A DNA stretch of 35,398 nt from the NCBI GenBank assembly GCA_021780115.1, contig JAJXZI010000287.1, forward strand, positions 1 through 35,398. The letters run 5' to 3'. The notes under the pieces were generated by a model, which saw only the letters and a program-made list of their open reading frames with translations, was not told the DNA's origin and did no database searches. The position numbers and the translations under genes were made by a program. This DNA is from a bacterium. GTDB taxonomy: Bacteria > Verrucomicrobiota > Verrucomicrobiia > Limisphaerales > JAJXZI01. Every line of letters starts with the position of its first letter. Position 1 is the first letter of the stretch. Shown here piece after piece: positions 34,085-35,398 of the stretch.

Positions 34085-34711
34085 ATGAGTCCCAACGCCC
34101 ACTTCCCGCTTGCGCCCGCCGCTCCGGAAACCGAGCCGACGGCCCGGCGCGACGCGGCGCCGCTGTGGCCCTTCATTTTGCTCGGCGTGATGCTTTATGC
34201 GAGCGGACTGTACGTGGACGCCCGGGGCGGCGGATTCAACGCCGAGGTGTACGAGCCGTACCATTCGCTGGAGGACGTCGTCGCGTTGCAGCCCAAGACG
34301 GCGGGCGGCGAGATGGCGGCGCAAGGCAAGAAGGTGTTTCAGACTTACTGCCAGGTGTGCCATCAGGCCAACGGGCTGGGCACGGCGGGCCAGTTCCCGC
34401 CGCTCGCCGGTTCGGATTGGGTGCTGGCCGAACAGCCGACGCGCATCATCCGCGCGGTGCTGAACGGTTTTCAGGGGCCGCTCGAAGTCAAAGGGCAGTC
34501 GTTTGGCGCCGCCGCCATGCCGCCGTGGAAGGACATGCTCAAGGACGACGACCTCGCCGCGGTGCTCACCTACATCCGCGACAACCAGGAGTGGGGCAAT
34601 AAGGCCTCTGCCGTCACGCCCGAGCAGGTCAAAGCCATCCGCGACAAAATCAAAGACCGCGCGGATCCGTTCACGCCGCAGGAACTGCTCGACCTTCCGC
34701 TGGGTCAGTGA
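34085..34711 (+). CDS. Membrane-anchored monoheme cytochrome c (CcoP-like position)
   Basis: This 208-residue protein has one transmembrane helix (about 27-44, LWPFILLGVMLYASGLYV) and one heme site (C89-Q-V-C-H93) with a methionine ligand in AAAMPPW (M145). Typical CcoP has two hemes, so this is a monoheme protein in the position of CcoP. The long linker contains YEPYHSLEDVVALQP. It begins 13 bp after the CcoO gene and probably passes electrons to or from the CcoN-like/CcoO pair. A UUCG-loop hairpin follows the gene. Confidence 0.75.
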   Translation: MSPNAHFPLAPAAPETEPTARRDAAPLWPFILLGVMLYASGLYVDARGGGFNAEVYEPYHSLEDVVALQPKTAGGEMAAQGKKVFQTYCQVCHQANGLGTAGQFPPLAGSDWVLAEQPTRIIRAVLNGFQGPLEVKGQSFGAAAMPPWKDMLKDDDLAAVLTYIRDNQEWGNKASAVTPEQVKAIRDKIKDRADPFTPQELLDLPLGQ

Positions 34712-34740
34712 CACGCCCAGTCCTCCCGCGGCGGTTCATG

Positions 34741-34756
34741 GGTGGTTTCGACCACC
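34741..34756 (+). terminator. Hairpin with TTCG loop after the respiratory cluster
   Basis: GGTGGT (34741-34746), loop TTCG, ACCACC (34751-34756) lies 30 bp after the last cytochrome stop. TTCG is a very stable tetraloop. A U-tract is missing, so it may be a terminator or an RNA-stabilising hairpin. Confidence 0.4.
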
Positions 34757-34780
34757 AATAGTGGACGCGCCTCGGGACCT

Positions 34781-34869
34781 TGAACCCACTCGGTAGGGCG
34801 AGGCTCCGGCCGATCCCCAACTTCCGCCCCCGAATCAGGGATCCGCGGGAGCGTCGCCCTACCAGGTTC
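34781..34869. repeat. Inverted-repeat element with GGTAGGGCGAGGCTCC ends
   Basis: The left arm (about 34782-34807, GAACCC then GGTAGGGCGAGGCTCC) and the right arm (about 34847-34869, GGAGCGTCGCCCTACC then AGGTTC) are inverted copies with few mismatches, giving a hairpin with a loop of about 40 bp. It lies just beyond the respiratory cluster. The layout resembles small dispersed intergenic elements. Confidence 0.5.
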
Positions 34870-34943
34870 ATGGAAAAGGTGCCCGCAGGCGGTGAGGGGG
34901 AAATCCCGGCAAACGCGCCACCAGAAACCGCTCGGAATGGGCA

Positions 34944-35234
34944 TTATGCCATTGAGTGCCGCCCGATCCTGTTCCCTTCGGGGTCCAGGAGCAAGGAGAT
35001 GAGGCCATACTGGCCAATCGAAAGCTCGCCCCGTTGAAGCTGATCCTTTCTGCGCCGCACGGGCGGCTCCACCAAACAGTCATCCCAGAAAAAGTAGATG
35101 ATCGTGCCGCCGACCCCGGAGTCCTTGCCGCTCATTTTGACAATGGCTCCCGCGCATGGGCCGCCGCCGGGGAAAAACTGCGGAAGAAAAGAATCAAACA
35201 CCCCGAGCAAAGCGCCGCCCACCTCGGCGACCAA
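34944..35234 (-). pseudogene. VOC (glyoxalase-type) family remnant, C-terminal half
   Basis: This minus-strand frame of 96 codons reads GAIVKMSGKDSGVGGTIIYF, then later SIGQYGLISLLLDPEGNRIG, ending in HSM. It is the C-terminal half of a vicinal-oxygen-chelate family protein, in which the strand ending LLLDPEGNRIGRHSM is typical. The N-terminal strand (usually beginning with a W-F-E or V-D pattern) is absent, and the central VRRRKDQ region does not fit the fold, which suggests an indel. No complete domain is present. It is probably not functional. Confidence 0.5.
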
Positions 35235-35398
35235 CTCACTCCCATCTGATGCCTTACAAATCCCGTGGCGCTAAATTTCAGTTGCTCAGAAGCCTTCATG
35301 GCTCGCGAGGGCTAATACCAGTTCTCACTGATTATCGGAACAATGAGTCAGGGCGTAGCGTTTGCTTGAGTGTGGAGCCAGTGATGGATCAACGATAA
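35235..35398. other. End of window, no feature recognised
   Basis: This is lower-GC sequence than the neighbours, with no convincing frame, hairpin or known motif. Any gene here would continue past the edge. Confidence 0.3.

Noticed and set aside
34712..35398. tRNA or other structured RNA after the respiratory cluster
   Set aside because: No cloverleaf or T-loop pattern was found; the structures seen are simple inverted repeats.

Overview
The window is about 35 kb of GC-rich bacterial chromosome, most likely from the Verrucomicrobiota (Limisphaerales/Pedosphaera-like). The reasons are an alternative complex III (ACIII) cluster of the actABCDEF type, secreted proteins with the short beta-rich C-terminal domain common in that phylum, few recognisable Shine-Dalgarno sites, and intergenic heptanucleotide repeats. 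This is a judgement from protein style and gene order, not a database match.

Layout. 1-2.6 kb is a defence and accessory patch: the end of a type I-like specificity/methylase protein facing an HNH nuclease, an antitoxin with a truncated PIN toxin, and decayed gene pieces. 3.1-5.2 kb holds two secreted proteins on the minus strand (a PstS-like binding protein and a verrucomicrobial secreted protein). 5.2-6.8 kb is mostly without genes, apart from one small membrane protein. A Gfo/Idh/MocA oxidoreductase follows. Immediately after its stop codon comes a 3.3-kb relic of an IS1634-type element (7891-11228) with 17-bp terminal inverted repeats and a 4-bp direct repeat. Inside it are two separated pieces of transposase, a Nudix fragment, a 311-bp multi-hairpin palindromic element and a zinc-ribbon/Sel1 gene. 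11.4-16.7 kb encodes amino-sugar and sugar-acid type metabolism (PIG-L deacetylase plus NagB-like protein; enolase-superfamily enzyme plus MFS transporter) and a lytic transglycosylase. 17-23 kb carries priA, a Tat-exported TIM-barrel protein, a CusF-Sco fusion, a lipoprotein and an MnmC-like methyltransferase.

23.4-34.7 kb is one respiratory cluster: pentaheme ActA, iron-sulfur ActB, NrfD-like ActC, ActD, monoheme ActE, NrfD-like ActF, a small membrane protein, a CcoN-like protein, a CcoO-like cytochrome and a monoheme cytochrome c. Many joints are 4-bp stop/start overlaps, so translation is probably coupled. ACIII takes electrons from quinol and passes them to c-type cytochromes, and a cbb3-type oxidase would normally follow.

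The most notable observation is that the CcoN-like protein has an intact frame and a recognisable CcoN fold, yet by eye it lacks all six histidines that bind heme b, heme b3 and CuB, and the cross-linking tyrosine as well. Its CcoO partner and cytochrome keep their heme sites. It therefore looks like a non-catalytic CcoN-like membrane scaffold wired to ACIII. Other points of interest are heptad repeats in intergenic regions and, in frame, inside priA, and the nested IS relic. No tRNA, rRNA or CRISPR array was seen.
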